Positions 51,622 through 63,577 of a stretch of 64,000 nt of DNA are shown piece by piece. Location: NCBI GenBank assembly GCA_961205875.1, contig OY540810.1, positions 6,572,001-6,636,000 of the forward strand, written 5' to 3'. Below the pieces are notes generated by a model, which was not told the origin of the DNA, made no database searches, and was given only the letters and a program-made list of their open reading frames with translations. Numbering within the stretch: the stretch's first letter is position 1; each line of letters opens with the position of its first letter. Position numbers and translations under genes: made by a program. The DNA comes from Sialis fuliginosa. Taxonomy: Eukaryota; Arthropoda; Insecta; Megaloptera; Sialidae.

Positions 51622-52770
51622 GGATAACGGCCACAATAGCCTATAGAAGAAATCATAATATAATTAATTATAAGTTATTCCTTGATTTCATTTATTTAGT
51701 TATCAAACAAGAGATAGTCTAGCAAGTGATGACACAGTGCTTCCTTTCTGTAAAAGGATATCATTTTCAAAGATACTACAAAATTGGTTATTTCCTTTTT
51801 TGAAAATTTTATTCTCTATAGATAAGATTATAAACTTTTTTCACGTGTATAACAGATCAAGAATATGCAAGCTAGCAAATGAACGGGAGCGTATCACTGT
51901 GGACTCTAAGACGAAAGCAAGCGAACGTAAAAGAGGGCCTTCGTTTACGCTCGCAATGTGGATATGGACACAACACTGAAGAAGAGAAATCGTGTGGTGC
52001 TCATCGATGATTCCTGCTGGCTAACTTTGATTCACTTTCTTTCTCTTGGTCTGTATACGATTTAACATGGGCTATTCTTGAATTATTAAAAAAAAGGGAT
52101 AGGTGCCTCCAAAACCACCCAATTTTTATACGAGATCATCCACTAGCCTGATCTAACTAATAGACCAAGATGTCTGTGAAAATGATTTAGGAGACAAACA
52201 TGGAACTAAAAGTGTTTGTTTTGATCCGAAACGGGAAGATCAAGTAGAAGTTTTTAAATTCAAAACTTATTTTTTTCTGCTTTAAAAAAATCACCCTCTT
52301 ATCCTTTGGATATAGCGAGGAAACAATAATATTGTGGTATTAATTGTCATATATGTAAAATCATATATATAATACTATATGGCCAGCCGCCCATTTGAGC
52401 CTGTAAGAGGAAAGGGAGACGTCAGAGTGAGATGCAGATAAGTAGCTTTTCTCTGAAATGCGCATGTGCGGCGCGGTACAATTTGAAATCAAGTTTTAGA
52501 TTTCAATTCACCTTTCAACTTATTAATCGGAAAATACACTCGTAATGTTTCGGAATGGAATGGTGAACACGAACATGCGCAGAAAGACGCGCGGGTACTT
52601 CTGTGCGAGTGAGAAACAATTGTCCTGCACTCTAGTGTTGTCTCTGAACTTCTCTCTCGGCTGGCTATATAGGAGTATTACATCAAATGCACCATGCGCG
52701 TTCAAGGAAAACAATCATTTTTTATGGTTAGGTATATTTGATAACATTATAAAAAAGCACTTGGTCTCAC

Positions 52771-53101
52771 CTTTCCTCAACAACTGTTGCTGTTTGTTAT
52801 GCAGATGCGGTGTATCCACCACGACGGCGCCCATGGCAGCAGCAGAAGATACGCCACTCGCGGGAGTACCACTACTGGGTGTGGGAGACGGGGAAGCCGC
52901 CACGACACCCACCCCCACACTACCGGACGGTGTCTTACCGCCTACAACCCCCGCGAGACCACCCGCACTACCCCCACCACCGACAACACTGCCCCCTATA
53001 GGTCCGCCGAGCGTCGCTAACAGTTTCCGTTTGTGGTTGCACAATTTCGTCAAATCCGCTATACTCGTGTCGGCCGTTAACGTCCATGGTTTGCCTAACA
53101 C
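52771..53101 (-). CDS. sba: sba exon: end of MBD homology region plus Gly/Ala/Ser/Pro linker
   Basis: Minus-strand exon after acceptor tttattccag, opening in phase 0 with VLGKPWTLTADTSIADLTKL (residues 1-20) followed by CNHKRKLLATLGG. Human MBD5 has EDVTKLCIHKRKIIA just after its MBD, so this is the downstream edge of the MBD region. Residues 35-95 are Gly/Ala/Ser/Val/Pro-rich with GC-rich codons, unlike the AT-rich surroundings. The exon ends LHNKQQQLLRK before donor G|GTGAGA (phase 1). There is no in-frame ATG before the conserved motif, so at least one coding exon lies upstream; I found none with an MBD signature up to 64000. The next exon supplied by phase is 33.7 kb away. Confidence 0.85.
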
Positions 53102-53423
53102 CTGGAATAAACAGAAATAAACACGATTAGATAATTTAATAGCACTACTAAATAATTCTGGAAATATCGATTACGTGGTTCCAACTGATTGGATGTTCCA
53201 TATGATTATGTTATGTATGACTAAGTTTAATTAACTCCTTAGTACGATATTTAAAACTTTCATGCTAACTTTAGATTTGTATTAACTTTTAGCTGCGTGA
53301 ATGACCATTAACTGCAATATCCATCATTCAAGATTATATGAATACAAGTAAGTCAAAAACAGTTTAAAATAACATATAGTTTGACCAGAAAATTTACATT
53401 TTTAAATGTATTATTAATAGAAT

Positions 53424-53744
53424 TCCATGTAGGAAATGCCAGCCATAACGACGGGCCCAAGCTTGGCTAAATATTGGGTTACCAAGTATTGCCTTTTAGA
53501 TATTAGTCCCAGTCTAGGCCAACCTTCAGATACCTATTCTTTACTCAGGATTGGACTAACCTTCAGATATCGAACTTCGGTCACCTATTTTGTTATTTTG
53601 TATAGGGGAGACTCTGAGTCAACCTTGGTACTATATTGGTCAAGTCTAGACCGAATCTTGAACGAAATTATCATTTGTATTTTGACCCAGTGTTGGCTAG
53701 CATTGGCGCAAGCCTGGGTCATCCGTGAAATTTCCTACATGGGA
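53424..53744. mobile_element. MITE, about 321 bp, inverted ends TCCATGTAGGAAAT
   Basis: TCCATGTAGGAAAT at the left and ATTTCCTACATGGGA at the right. The interior carries repeated, partly mirrored motifs (AGGCCAACCTTCAGATA / GGACTAACCTTCAGATA; GGGTTACCAAGTATTG). It produces a spurious 109-residue plus-strand open frame. It lies 320 bp upstream of the first visible sba exon. Confidence 0.65.
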
Positions 53745-56700
53745 TGTCGATATTTTTTCAACTAAATATTAAATACGGTACTAAATATGAGTTGAAATAT
53801 CAACAAATTAACACAGAGCAAGGTTAGAATCAGTTACAGAATACATTTTTGTATTTTTATGTTTAAAAAATGCAAATCACCAAATTTTATCTTGATTAAA
53901 AATGTAACGTAATAAAACAAAACTCAAGATAAACATTTTAATCAATGTAAATTGCAAAAGCATTATATATTTGTAATAAACTAGACAACAATACAATAAT
54001 ATATCAAAGGCCAATTGGCACGCTGCATTCACAAGAAATATTAGAAACTGCGTCACTATACACAATAATATAATATTTAGAATATTTTTTTTTCAAATCG
54101 ATTCATTTAAAATTAAAATAAATTACAATTTTCCTATTTCTAGCGATCCCATTTGGCTGATTTTAAATAGGGTTTTGTTCTGATAATAGATTAATTCAAA
54201 AGATGATTCAAAGGATTAGTGTTGATTTATTACGTTTTGCAATTTGCAATCTACAGCATGTTTTACCCGCCTAAAAGCCACCAAAATTTGACAAAATGAA
54301 CTATGCTCAAAAATAATAAATAAATAATGCCCGTTTTAACAACGTACATATTATGCAAAAAAAATTTGAACACACTAACAAGCAAAGCCTGCTTGGGGTG
54401 TGAAATTAAATATGTTATCTAAAAAATAAATTAACGATGAAATTTTATATTTTACCTGAACATGTAATTCAGTAATATCGTATTTTATTTTCCGTTATAT
54501 CCTACCATTTATCTACAACTTTCTACATTTACTCACACAATTATAGGTGTATGTTTAAATATTACATTAATCATTATATCTTGAAAGATATAAAACACAT
54601 CATGCAAATAATAAAACATAATCAATAAAAATAAACCATTAAAATGCACTGGACATGACTTTAATGACCAAACAGCCCTAAAACTATATTTTATATCGCC
54701 ATAAAGATAAAGTGCTGTAAAATTCTACATACTGAAATGTTTTGACAGTATATTTTAATGATAATTATAAATTCCTCATTCATAAACGACGCATGTACTC
54801 TACGTCGTTCCAAAAGCAATTAAAATTTTATCACAATATATTTGAACAATGAAGGTAATTTGATATCCAATTGACATGCTCAACCTTTACTATTATCTAC
54901 AGAAATATAAAAGCAATTTATATTTCTATGATTTCGAAGGGTAATTTTTAGTTTTTTATATGAATTACACGAAGTTATTCTAATTAATCAAACTATTACA
55001 AAATAAAAAGATAAAAAAAACCTATTTTATAAATACTAATATTGAAATAATATTAATTCTAAAACAAAGAGAAAAAGTGTAAGTACTTGGTAACACGTAC
55101 ATATATTAGTAACAAAAACCAGTCAAGATTTCCCAACGATTAAAAACATATAGCAATTTATCTTTTCCTTCAATCTTAAAACAAACACGGCAGTTGCGCT
55201 GAATATAAAACAAAAACAAAAGAAGCGAGGGCGGTCATGGTTAGACCAAGCAACAAATCACTTACTGTTATTGGTAATGATAATGTCTTCAACACAAATT
55301 CAACAACAAATTGCCTTAAAGGAAATTAATGACTGCACATTGCATATGAAAATAAATTATATAATGTAAAAAAAGTCGAAATAAAAGACAAAATAAATAA
55401 CATACATATTATATGGATCTCGGTTTATACACAGTAGCCAAGACTCATCAAGATCACAATCATATACATTTTTTCAAATATTTTTAAATAAAAAAAGTAT
55501 GGGATAGTACAAAAATGATAAATTGCATTATTTTCTATTTTTGTTGTTTACTAAAAACTTAGCCCGATAAAAATCATGAGCTTTAATTAAATTAAAACGT
55601 GGTATGAACTTTATCTACGATGCTTTTTATGATTTTCAATTAAAACGGTATTTCGCTCAATTAGAAAGAAAAACTTTATTAATACCGTATTAAAAGCAAA
55701 ACTTTTTTTTACGTCTAGCGTATTAAATGTTTCTAGACAAATTAAGTTTCTTTTTACTTAATTTAATATTTTATAACAACGAATGTTTAATGTAGATATT
55801 TATTTTTATTTAGATAAAAAGTGGATTTAATTTAATATTAATATCTGACTCCACAGTAATTAGATTTTTACTTTTATTACTTTCAAATTGTAATCAGATA
55901 CAGGGACGTAACTACCACCGGGGCCGTGCATAGTGAACCTCCGAACAAATGAAAGTGGAGAGATAAAGAGCCTTTCGATCACTTGCTGCCCTGATCAGAA
56001 ATCACTAATTCTTTTGATATTTTAATTGTAACGTTACGGAATATTATAATTCCAGCAATCGGTCCTAAAAACTATACCCCCTCCCTACGTGGTAAATTAA
56101 TTGTAAGTGTAAATTACAATTACAAGAAAATTAAATAAAATGTACAAAATATTCATACTATAGGGTTGCCAGAAACTCCAGATGTGAAAGGAGAACTATT
56201 TCATTTAAAAAAGTGGACTTTTATTTTGTTTCAGTTATTTTAATGAGTAATTTTTGTTATAGTTATGTTTTTACATATATTTAATTTAACAGCCTCTAAA
56301 ATCTAACCCAAGTGAATTTGGTATATTAAGTTTTTGGGTTTATAATATTTTTATCTTGAAATATTGCTCCTCACAAAATAGAATATGTAGTCGTTGTTTA
56401 CTTATTTACAAACACAAATATTAAAACCAGAAAATAATCAAAATATGATACATTATTAATAAAAAAAAGAAGCTCAAAAAGAGAACATGTTCTCTTTAAA
56501 AGAGATATTCTGCCAGCCATTCATATCATCAATTAATAAAATTCCAAATAAAGATTAAATCGTTTAAATAAACTAAACATTAAAAAGATAATTACATTAC
56601 AGTAGCATTAAATGAAACAAATACCAAATACAATGAAATTAGCATAACAATAACGTTACATTACATCTACAATGTACTTTATACATGTTTAATAACCTTC

Positions 56701-57386
56701 AAATGAGCTGCTGAAAAAATGTTTTATTGCCCAAGGACATAATTTAAGTATTATTTGTTTAAAGTAACTCACATATTCGTAGCTCGTATAATACAAGTAT
56801 ATTATATGAATTTATAATTACTTGTCTATATTAAATCGAATAAATTAATTTATATAGAGGAATTTAGAACTTTTAATATAAGGTAGTAAACTAAGCGAGT
56901 TATTAAATCTTGAATTATACTGGCATAATTAAGATATTTAATTAAAACAAAAAACTTATATAACTTAAATGAAATTTAATTTAATTTTTGCGAAATATGA
57001 TTTATACTCAGGAGACATTAAGGAAAACAAATATTCTTTATTTATAGCTATATAAATAGAAAAATAAATATGTAGATATTAAAAGGAAAAGATATCTCAA
57101 AATCAATTAATATTATGTACCCACACACTTTTATATTTATACACATATATTATGCGTAAAGCATATTGATGAAAAGAAAACGGCACATTAATTCTTGTAT
57201 GCATTACTGCCAACATAATAACATAAGTGAAGTGATTTTTTATACTTTGGTATAATTTCTCACGTTTTATAACGATGCGATTTTACTTAAGTGCTCAGTT
57301 AAGTCAGTGCAAGGATTCTCAACTATTCATTTCATGTGATGTGGACAATAACTTTTATGCGCAAGATATTTATTTTTTCGCCTATT

Positions 57387-57639
57387 AAATGTCCAGTAAT
57401 TTAGCCTCACCATTTTTGAAAAAATGTAAAAATTGTGCAGTATTGTAGTAGTATTGTGTTCAAATACGTTGTTTTGAAAAATTCGTTATTGCCAATACAA
57501 AAAATTGCCAGACTGGTATAATTTAGTACAAATTAGCCATACAATTTTTCCTACATTTTTAGTAAACTGGCGGGGCTATCACGTACTACCAAACTTATAT
57601 CGAATTTTTCGAAAAAGTACATTTGAATACTGGACATTT
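57387..57639. mobile_element. MITE, 253 bp, ends AAATGTCCAGTA
   Basis: AAATGTCCAGTA (57387-57398) and TACTGGACATTT (57628-57639) are perfect inverted repeats. Non-coding; family not identified. Confidence 0.6.
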
Positions 57640-59342
57640 CTTGTTTCTGGTTGAAGATCTAATCTTTTGAATTTTTCAAATTATCATGTCATAAATGGCA
57701 GGGTTTTTTATCAAAGCTGGAATACAGAAAATATTGAATACTTTACTAAGCTTTTTACCTTTTTTATTATTTGTTTAGTAAATAAATATTACTTTTATTA
57801 TTAAGAAATTGATAATTTTACCAGATGTTTGGAAGCAGAAGCAGTCATTGTTAATATCGGAGTAAAGCAATTAAAATAAAACTCTGATTGCAACACATAA
57901 AAGCATATGTTAACATTTTCTGTTATATAAATATATTATATATACATATGTATATTCTTTTGAAAATATTTACCAGTAGAAGTTTTAATTAGGTCACTGT
58001 AACCTTTTGTGTTGATAGGTCATCTAAATGATTATATTGCGCTCACTGCTTTTCATGCGAGATATATGTAAGGTAAAGTACCCAGTTATGGCACAACGCG
58101 AAAAACAGCGGCTATTGTGGAACACACGTATATTAATCAATTTTAATAATATTCATACTTCGTTTTGCGTACTAAAAAAATTTACCTAGTGTCATTAAAC
58201 CTTTTAATTTTACTATAGTACTAAAAATCAAAGTATTATTTAAATATAAATAGTCGAAAAAAATTATTTTATTATAGCCTACATAAAAGTTGGTATTCAC
58301 TGACATGTTTATCACAAATGTAGTGATTTGTACAGTTCACTGTTTTGATGTAATTCTTAATATTTCAAGTATTTTACGATATAAATAATAGTTCAAATTG
58401 TAGGTAAGTCTTTAATAAATGATATGATATAATTATTTCATAGATTTAAGTAAAGTCATTATTGATAAATACATGTTTCTTTATAGGAACGTTGAATGTC
58501 ATGATTAACCAATATATGAAACAACCGAAATGCTTGTGCCTGGAGTGGGACTTTTTCAATCATCTGTTGGAACGTATTGTTTGCAACTAATTTGTGTCAT
58601 TATCGTATTATTTCTGTATTTGAATTATTATTTTATCATCAAAGTGGTGTGATCAATCAATATTCATGCATTTTATTTAAGAATATAAGAAATAGGTGAG
58701 TGAAATAAAGTAAAAACCTAACCTCAAAATATTACCTGTCAATAATATTTATAATTTAATCCTATACTTATATTTGTTTTAGCAATGAAAACTAGAAAAA
58801 TAAAGAGTATTAATCAAAATAAATAAATAAAAAAATAAAATTAGAAGGAAAAATAGTACATCTAAAACGATTTAGTGTCAGCTGTCACATTATTAAGAAA
58901 GGAAATGTTTTGAATTCTTCAAAGGCGAAAGAATTGATTGAAATAACAAATGTTCTAGTATAAACTGGACTAGATAGATTAAAATTACCATCTTAACCTC
59001 TCCGAGGTATGTACGATGAAAGATACAGAAACTTTACAATGCAAAATAATGAAAACGCATTTGATCAAATTATCACAGTGGTTACCAAAGAATCAATATA
59101 TTAATATGAAGAAGGTGTTACAAAGACACTTAATGATCCCTTAATTGTATTCGATGGTAGGTACTGATTGTTTGAATTAATTAATTAATTAATGTTGAAT
59201 ATTTATCTATATTATTTATAATTCTAGATATAATTGATTTACAACATAATGAAATTACCATCGTAACAATTGCAAGAAGAGAAACGAATGATTAGCTGAA
59301 AAAAATAAAGAATTTGAAGAACAAATGAAACAATTAAAAAAA

Positions 59343-59838
59343 TAAAACGGCCAAGTGCATGTTCGGTACGCACATGATGGGTTCCGTAGTCATTATGATT
59401 TGTAAAAAAGTTATTTCAAAATTTTTCATAAACTATTTTTGCTACAGTGTTTGTTATAATTAAAAGCTACATTCTGGATTTTTTTCAGATTTTTTGAATT
59501 GATAGTTTAGTTAGCTCTGACAACGACATTTAAAAGAAAATAATTCATGACTGGAGGGTTAAAATTAAAATATAACATACTTTATTGCATTTTAGGAGAC
59601 CTATCTAAAGACACCCCACCTAACGGATTAAGTGAAATTTTTTTTAAATATACTTTTCAGTCTATGAGAAGGGGGTCCAAATAATTTTTTTTTTTTCAAT
59701 AATCTTATCATTTCTGTTTTTGGGTTATCAGTCTTCGTTCGTATACCAAATTTCATTTTAATCGGTATAAAATTTATATAGACAGACAGATTGACAGAGC
59801 GAAACTATAAGGTTTCGTAGTTTTCTACGAAACCCTAA
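59343..59838 (+). repeat. AAAACGGCCAAG...GGGTTCCGTAG dispersed repeat
   Basis: Starts AAAACGGCCAAGTGCATGTT, then CACATGATGGGTTCCGTAG; ends TAGACAGACAGATTGACAGA and TTTCTACGAAACCCTAAAAA. Inverted relative at 34112-34662. Confidence 0.75.
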
Positions 59839-61851
59839 AAATTAAGCAAGAAACTTAATTTTTCATAAACTTTGTTACCTTATTTTTAATATTTTATATT
59901 TTTCATATAGGTACAGCCAATTCTGTTTTCAAACAAATTTTTTTTACATGATTTTGAAGAAGCACGGTCGATAACAATAAAAAACTTTTTTTTATGCGTA
60001 CTGATTTGATTTTACATGATCCATTTATTCTAAATCACTGTAAAATTTATACAATTTATTATTTTCATACAATGAAGTTCTTTTTCTTGTTAAATTTTAA
60101 ATTAATAGGCTGAACGTATCGTGAGAAAACAGAATTGGGTGTATTAAATTTGTATATTTAAATTTTATAACTTTATATTATTGATATTTATATTTTATTA
60201 TGATTTATAACATTTAAAAAATTTAATAAAGTTCTGCTTAAGATTAATGTATGTTAATGATGTTTTCAAATTATTTTTCTTATTTCCTTTCATCATTAAT
60301 ATTATTTTAGGTGCATTTCCAATAAAAATAAAAATCTAATATTTTAAATCCAATTAATATTACTGATACACTGCTTGTCACAATTAGTGGGAGACTTTTT
60401 GAATGGAACAGTTTTGTTAAAAATTGTCATATTAATATGAAATTTCAGAAAAATCATTAATGTGGTGTTGTCTCAAAGTCCAAGAAATAACAACTTTGTA
60501 CGTTAATCACTCCAACCCCAATTTATTACAATTAATTCGAAGGACACAGGTAAAGATCAAACTGTGAAATTTACAAACTGGGTAGTAAACCCTGTATACA
60601 AGGGTACTGTATATTAAAAATTTTAAATAAATTATAAGGGTAAGAATCAACCCTTAAATACTAAACCGTCTTCAATAGTAGAATAGAAGATTGAATTCAA
60701 GTGTAATTTTATAAAAAAAATCAATGAAAGCGGTTGATTTAATTATTTAAAATCAATAAAATTATAAAAATCAATGGAAAAATAACTTATAGAAGAAAAA
60801 CTACTGTTCCATATTAGGTGAATGAATTATGGAACATAGGTGCCAATGCAAAAATCTTGTTTCATAATAGTGGACATTAGTTCATTCACTTTTTTTTTTA
60901 TATCATGAAAAATATTATATTTATTTGAGTTTTGTAAGTATGACGTTATAGAGGAAACATAGGCCCATCAAATAATGTATTACAATGTTCCATTTAATAA
61001 CTTATAGATTTTTTATATGAGCGCAAAAAAAAGGTGTGGAAAAATCGTTCCATAACTGGGTACTTTACCTTATTTCACACCTGTTTAAAAATTATTTTTG
61101 TTAAGAAGTTGTTTCCGAGTTACGTTACGCTATTTTTTTGTTATTTTCGATTTTTCCCAATTTTGTGAATTACCCTCACCTAATTAGCATTTAAGTAAAA
61201 TGTAATATGACTCAACCCACGACATGCGTAGTAGTTAATGGACAACCTTTAATATATATGAGCAATACAAATTAAGTTTAAATATGACATTTATTGTTAA
61301 CCATTTTACACAGGCACATTTACCAAAAATGTAACTAAAGTTAGTAGATACTTCTGCAGTAACAAAGTAAATGATGTAAATCACCTTAATCAAGGCCAGT
61401 AACGAGTACATACCTCTCTCTTACACAAACATACTTTGTACAACAATAACTATTGTAACTCGATGTACTTTATCTGATTTTGTTTGCTATGTTTGTGTAT
61501 ATACATACGTATGATATATATTTTTTATTACAGATAGGTTTACAATTTGCGCGGCCATATTTATTGTTTTTATGATTGATTGACTTATTGTTATATCGTT
61601 ATAACTAGTCAGGTAGATAGGTACCTACTATAGTTTTTTATAGTGCTTTACTGAATATTTTTTTAGAAAACAAAAAAGTAAGTAATAGGTATATATTCTT
61701 ATTGAATAATCTAGAATAAACTTCATTTTATAAAATTTGGGTTTTATCTTAACAATTTTCTTGTTTTTAACTACCGATTAAATAAAAGGTGTTGCGTTTG
61801 ACCCGTATTTTTGTGTTTGTTTGTATAACGATTTAATTTTGGGTTCTTTAA

Positions 61852-62441
61852 GACCCCTTACACACTGGCTATTCAGCAGCGCGGTATTATAAAGGAGCTA
61901 GCAAATTTGCTAACTAGCAAGCACTTTCAAATGAGGTATTAATTCTGTGATAGTATCTATGGATTAGCTATGGAATTTAGAGCAGTGATACTTCAACTTA
62001 TTGTAACATAGTTGGCGACTCTGATCGTACAAAATAATTTTCATAATATAGACACTGTTTTAATTCTGTTGGTGTTTACATACCACGCGTGCGCAAAAAT
62101 TGTCAAACACTTCATGAAACTTCAAGAGAACTGTCAGATAGGTTTGAAACCTCATTTGAAAATGCTTGCTAGCTAGCAAGTTTTGCTAGTTCGTTTATAA
62201 TACGCGCAAATGAAACAATTTTGAACGAAAATTATTGACGGCGGATTAGGGGAGCGGGAGTGAAATCGCGCGACTGAATCGCCTTACTGCGATTTGTCGT
62301 GAGGACAAGGTGCAGCATACGCGATCGCGCGGCTAAATCGCCAGTGTGTATGGATGGTTTTTGTGATTTACATATAATACAATGAAAAATGAATGTATAC
62401 GCGAAAGTCGCGCTGCTAAAACTCGCTAGTGTGTAAGGGGT
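61852..62441. mobile_element. TIR element with CCCCTTACACACT ends, interrupted by a MITE
   Basis: ACCCCTTACACACTGGC at the left, GCTAGTGTGTAAGGGGT at the right, then shared AGCAGCGCG subterminally. TTAA flanks at 61848-61851 and 62442-62445, with one extra G on the left. The interior includes ATCGCGCGGCTAAATCGCC. Host of the MITE at 61884-62203. Confidence 0.65.
61884..62203. mobile_element. MITE of the GTCCGGTATTATAAAG family, copy 3, nested
   Basis: GTATTATAAAGGAGCTAGCA ... GCTAGTTCGTTTATAATAC, 320 bp. The outermost GTCCG of the other copies is missing on both sides. Internal CACGCGTGCGC block as in copies 1 and 2. Inserted 32 bases inside the element at 61852-62441. Confidence 0.8.
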
Positions 62442-63577
62442 TTAAAACGTGCAGAACATTTACTTCGGTCGCAATGTGTGCCATTATCTTTTACATTAGT
62501 GAATGTTGTCAAAATCAGTCTCGAAATAGTCCATTTACAAAAAAATATATAAAAAATGTAATAACTTAAAAAAGAAAAATTAATTATAAAATAAGTGAAA
62601 AAAACTCAGATTTTTAAACCCTTTTTAAACTCATGGTTGGTACACTAACAAAGCTGTCAAGACAACCAATATTTTATAAATATCTGGGAACAAAGATAAA
62701 CAGAAACTAATAATAAAGGTATTCAATTTTAAAATATACAAAATATCAAATCGACGAAAAGTTAGAAAAATAAGTATAAATATGCACAACATTTACCTAT
62801 AATAATATTATAATATACTCAAATCAGCACCTCCACTACTATAAATAAACACAACTAATCACCAATGAATTTAACAGAAAGTTACACCGCGCGTGTGTGT
62901 TGTTTAATTGCTAAACGGAAATCATTTTGTTAAATGTTTCGGCAGATGTATAAACAGAGAGTTGTGGAAAATTGCATGCGATCGTTTAAAGTTTAAAGCC
63001 AAGTGCATTTAATTAAATAAAGGGTTTAAATCTGTGTGGGAATGTATTTCATGTACATTTAGATATAGTTTATTTGCTACATTTATGGTGTCGTATATAA
63101 CTATGCAAATTTAGATAGATGGCAGTCCGTATGGTGATATATTTTGTAAAAGATAATTTATTTTCGACTGCTTTTTTGGAACCAGTCATGAATAGAACTT
63201 CACGTTCAGACGAGACATTCCTCATCTCCGTCTCGTCTTGAGATCTTTATAGACCGAGACGAGACAGCTTAAATTTTGACGAGATCGAATTTATTTAAAT
63301 TTAACTAAAAATATGGTAATTCGCACAGGATCCAGATCTCTCTCTAACTTTCGATAGTAAAATCCGAGACCAAGACGAGATTTTCAGTTATAATGAAACA
63401 TAAATCCCGTATCGTATTGTGACAATGGATAGTTTTGAATAAACATACCGAATTATCGATAATATAGGTTAATTGCACACCCCAAGCAGACTTTATTCTC
63501 GATAAAAGTTATACATTGTGAAAAAACACATTAAAGTTTCGATAATTACTAACAATTAGATTAATATCAATTGAGTT

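Larger units (their letters stand above)
19107..52770 (-). other. sba: 33.7-kb sba intron, repeat-rich
   Basis: Bounded by donor GTGAGA (52770) and acceptor tatttttcag (19107). Open frames inside are short and lie mostly in repeats. Stretches without recognisable elements include 19700-21540, 21680-22650, 29900-29950, 41021-44170 and most of 46100-51530. Dispersed elements are listed separately. No coding exon compatible with the MBD5 family was recognised, though a microexon would be missed. Short direct repeats of a GGGCCTTATTA motif occur at about 30370, 30720 and 31075. Confidence 0.7.
7852..53101 (-). other. sba: Gene span: insect MBD5/6 orthologue (six-banded), 5' end incomplete
   Basis: Twelve exons on the minus strand join into one frame of 1,675 residues plus stop (residue numbers below are window-based; residue 1 is the first codon of exon 53101-52771). 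Every exon has AG/GT borders and all eleven junctions keep phase. Domain order: end of the MBD region (1-30), Gly/Ala/Ser linker, basic cluster, about 1,370 residues of Gln/Asn/Ser/Thr-rich low complexity, PWWP (about 1542-1608), C-terminal helix (about 1613-1630) and a charged tail. The start of exon 1 and the end match vertebrate MBD5 segment by segment. Family knowledge: MBD5/6 proteins are nuclear and join the PR-DUB complex that removes ubiquitin from histone H2A; their MBD does not bind methyl-CpG in the classic way. Inference: same role here. The MBD core and initiator ATG are not in the exons found. An extra small exon inside the 33.7-kb intron cannot be excluded. Confidence 0.85.

Noticed and set aside
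52545..53120. Plus-strand open frame of 191 residues over the first sba exon
   Set aside because: Proline/Thr-rich antisense of the Gly/Ala-rich sba exon, which has the conserved MBD5 motif and splice sites on the other strand.
53436..53765. Plus-strand open frame of 109 residues
   Set aside because: Lies inside the MITE 53424-53744 and follows its repeated motifs.
55897..56100. Possible hAT end CAGGGACGTAACTACCACC
   Set aside because: No matching second end with an 8-bp duplication was found.
54382..63500. Shared CTGCTTGGGGTGTG at 54389 and (inverted) at 63477
   Set aside because: Only about 20 bases; no extended homology could be established.
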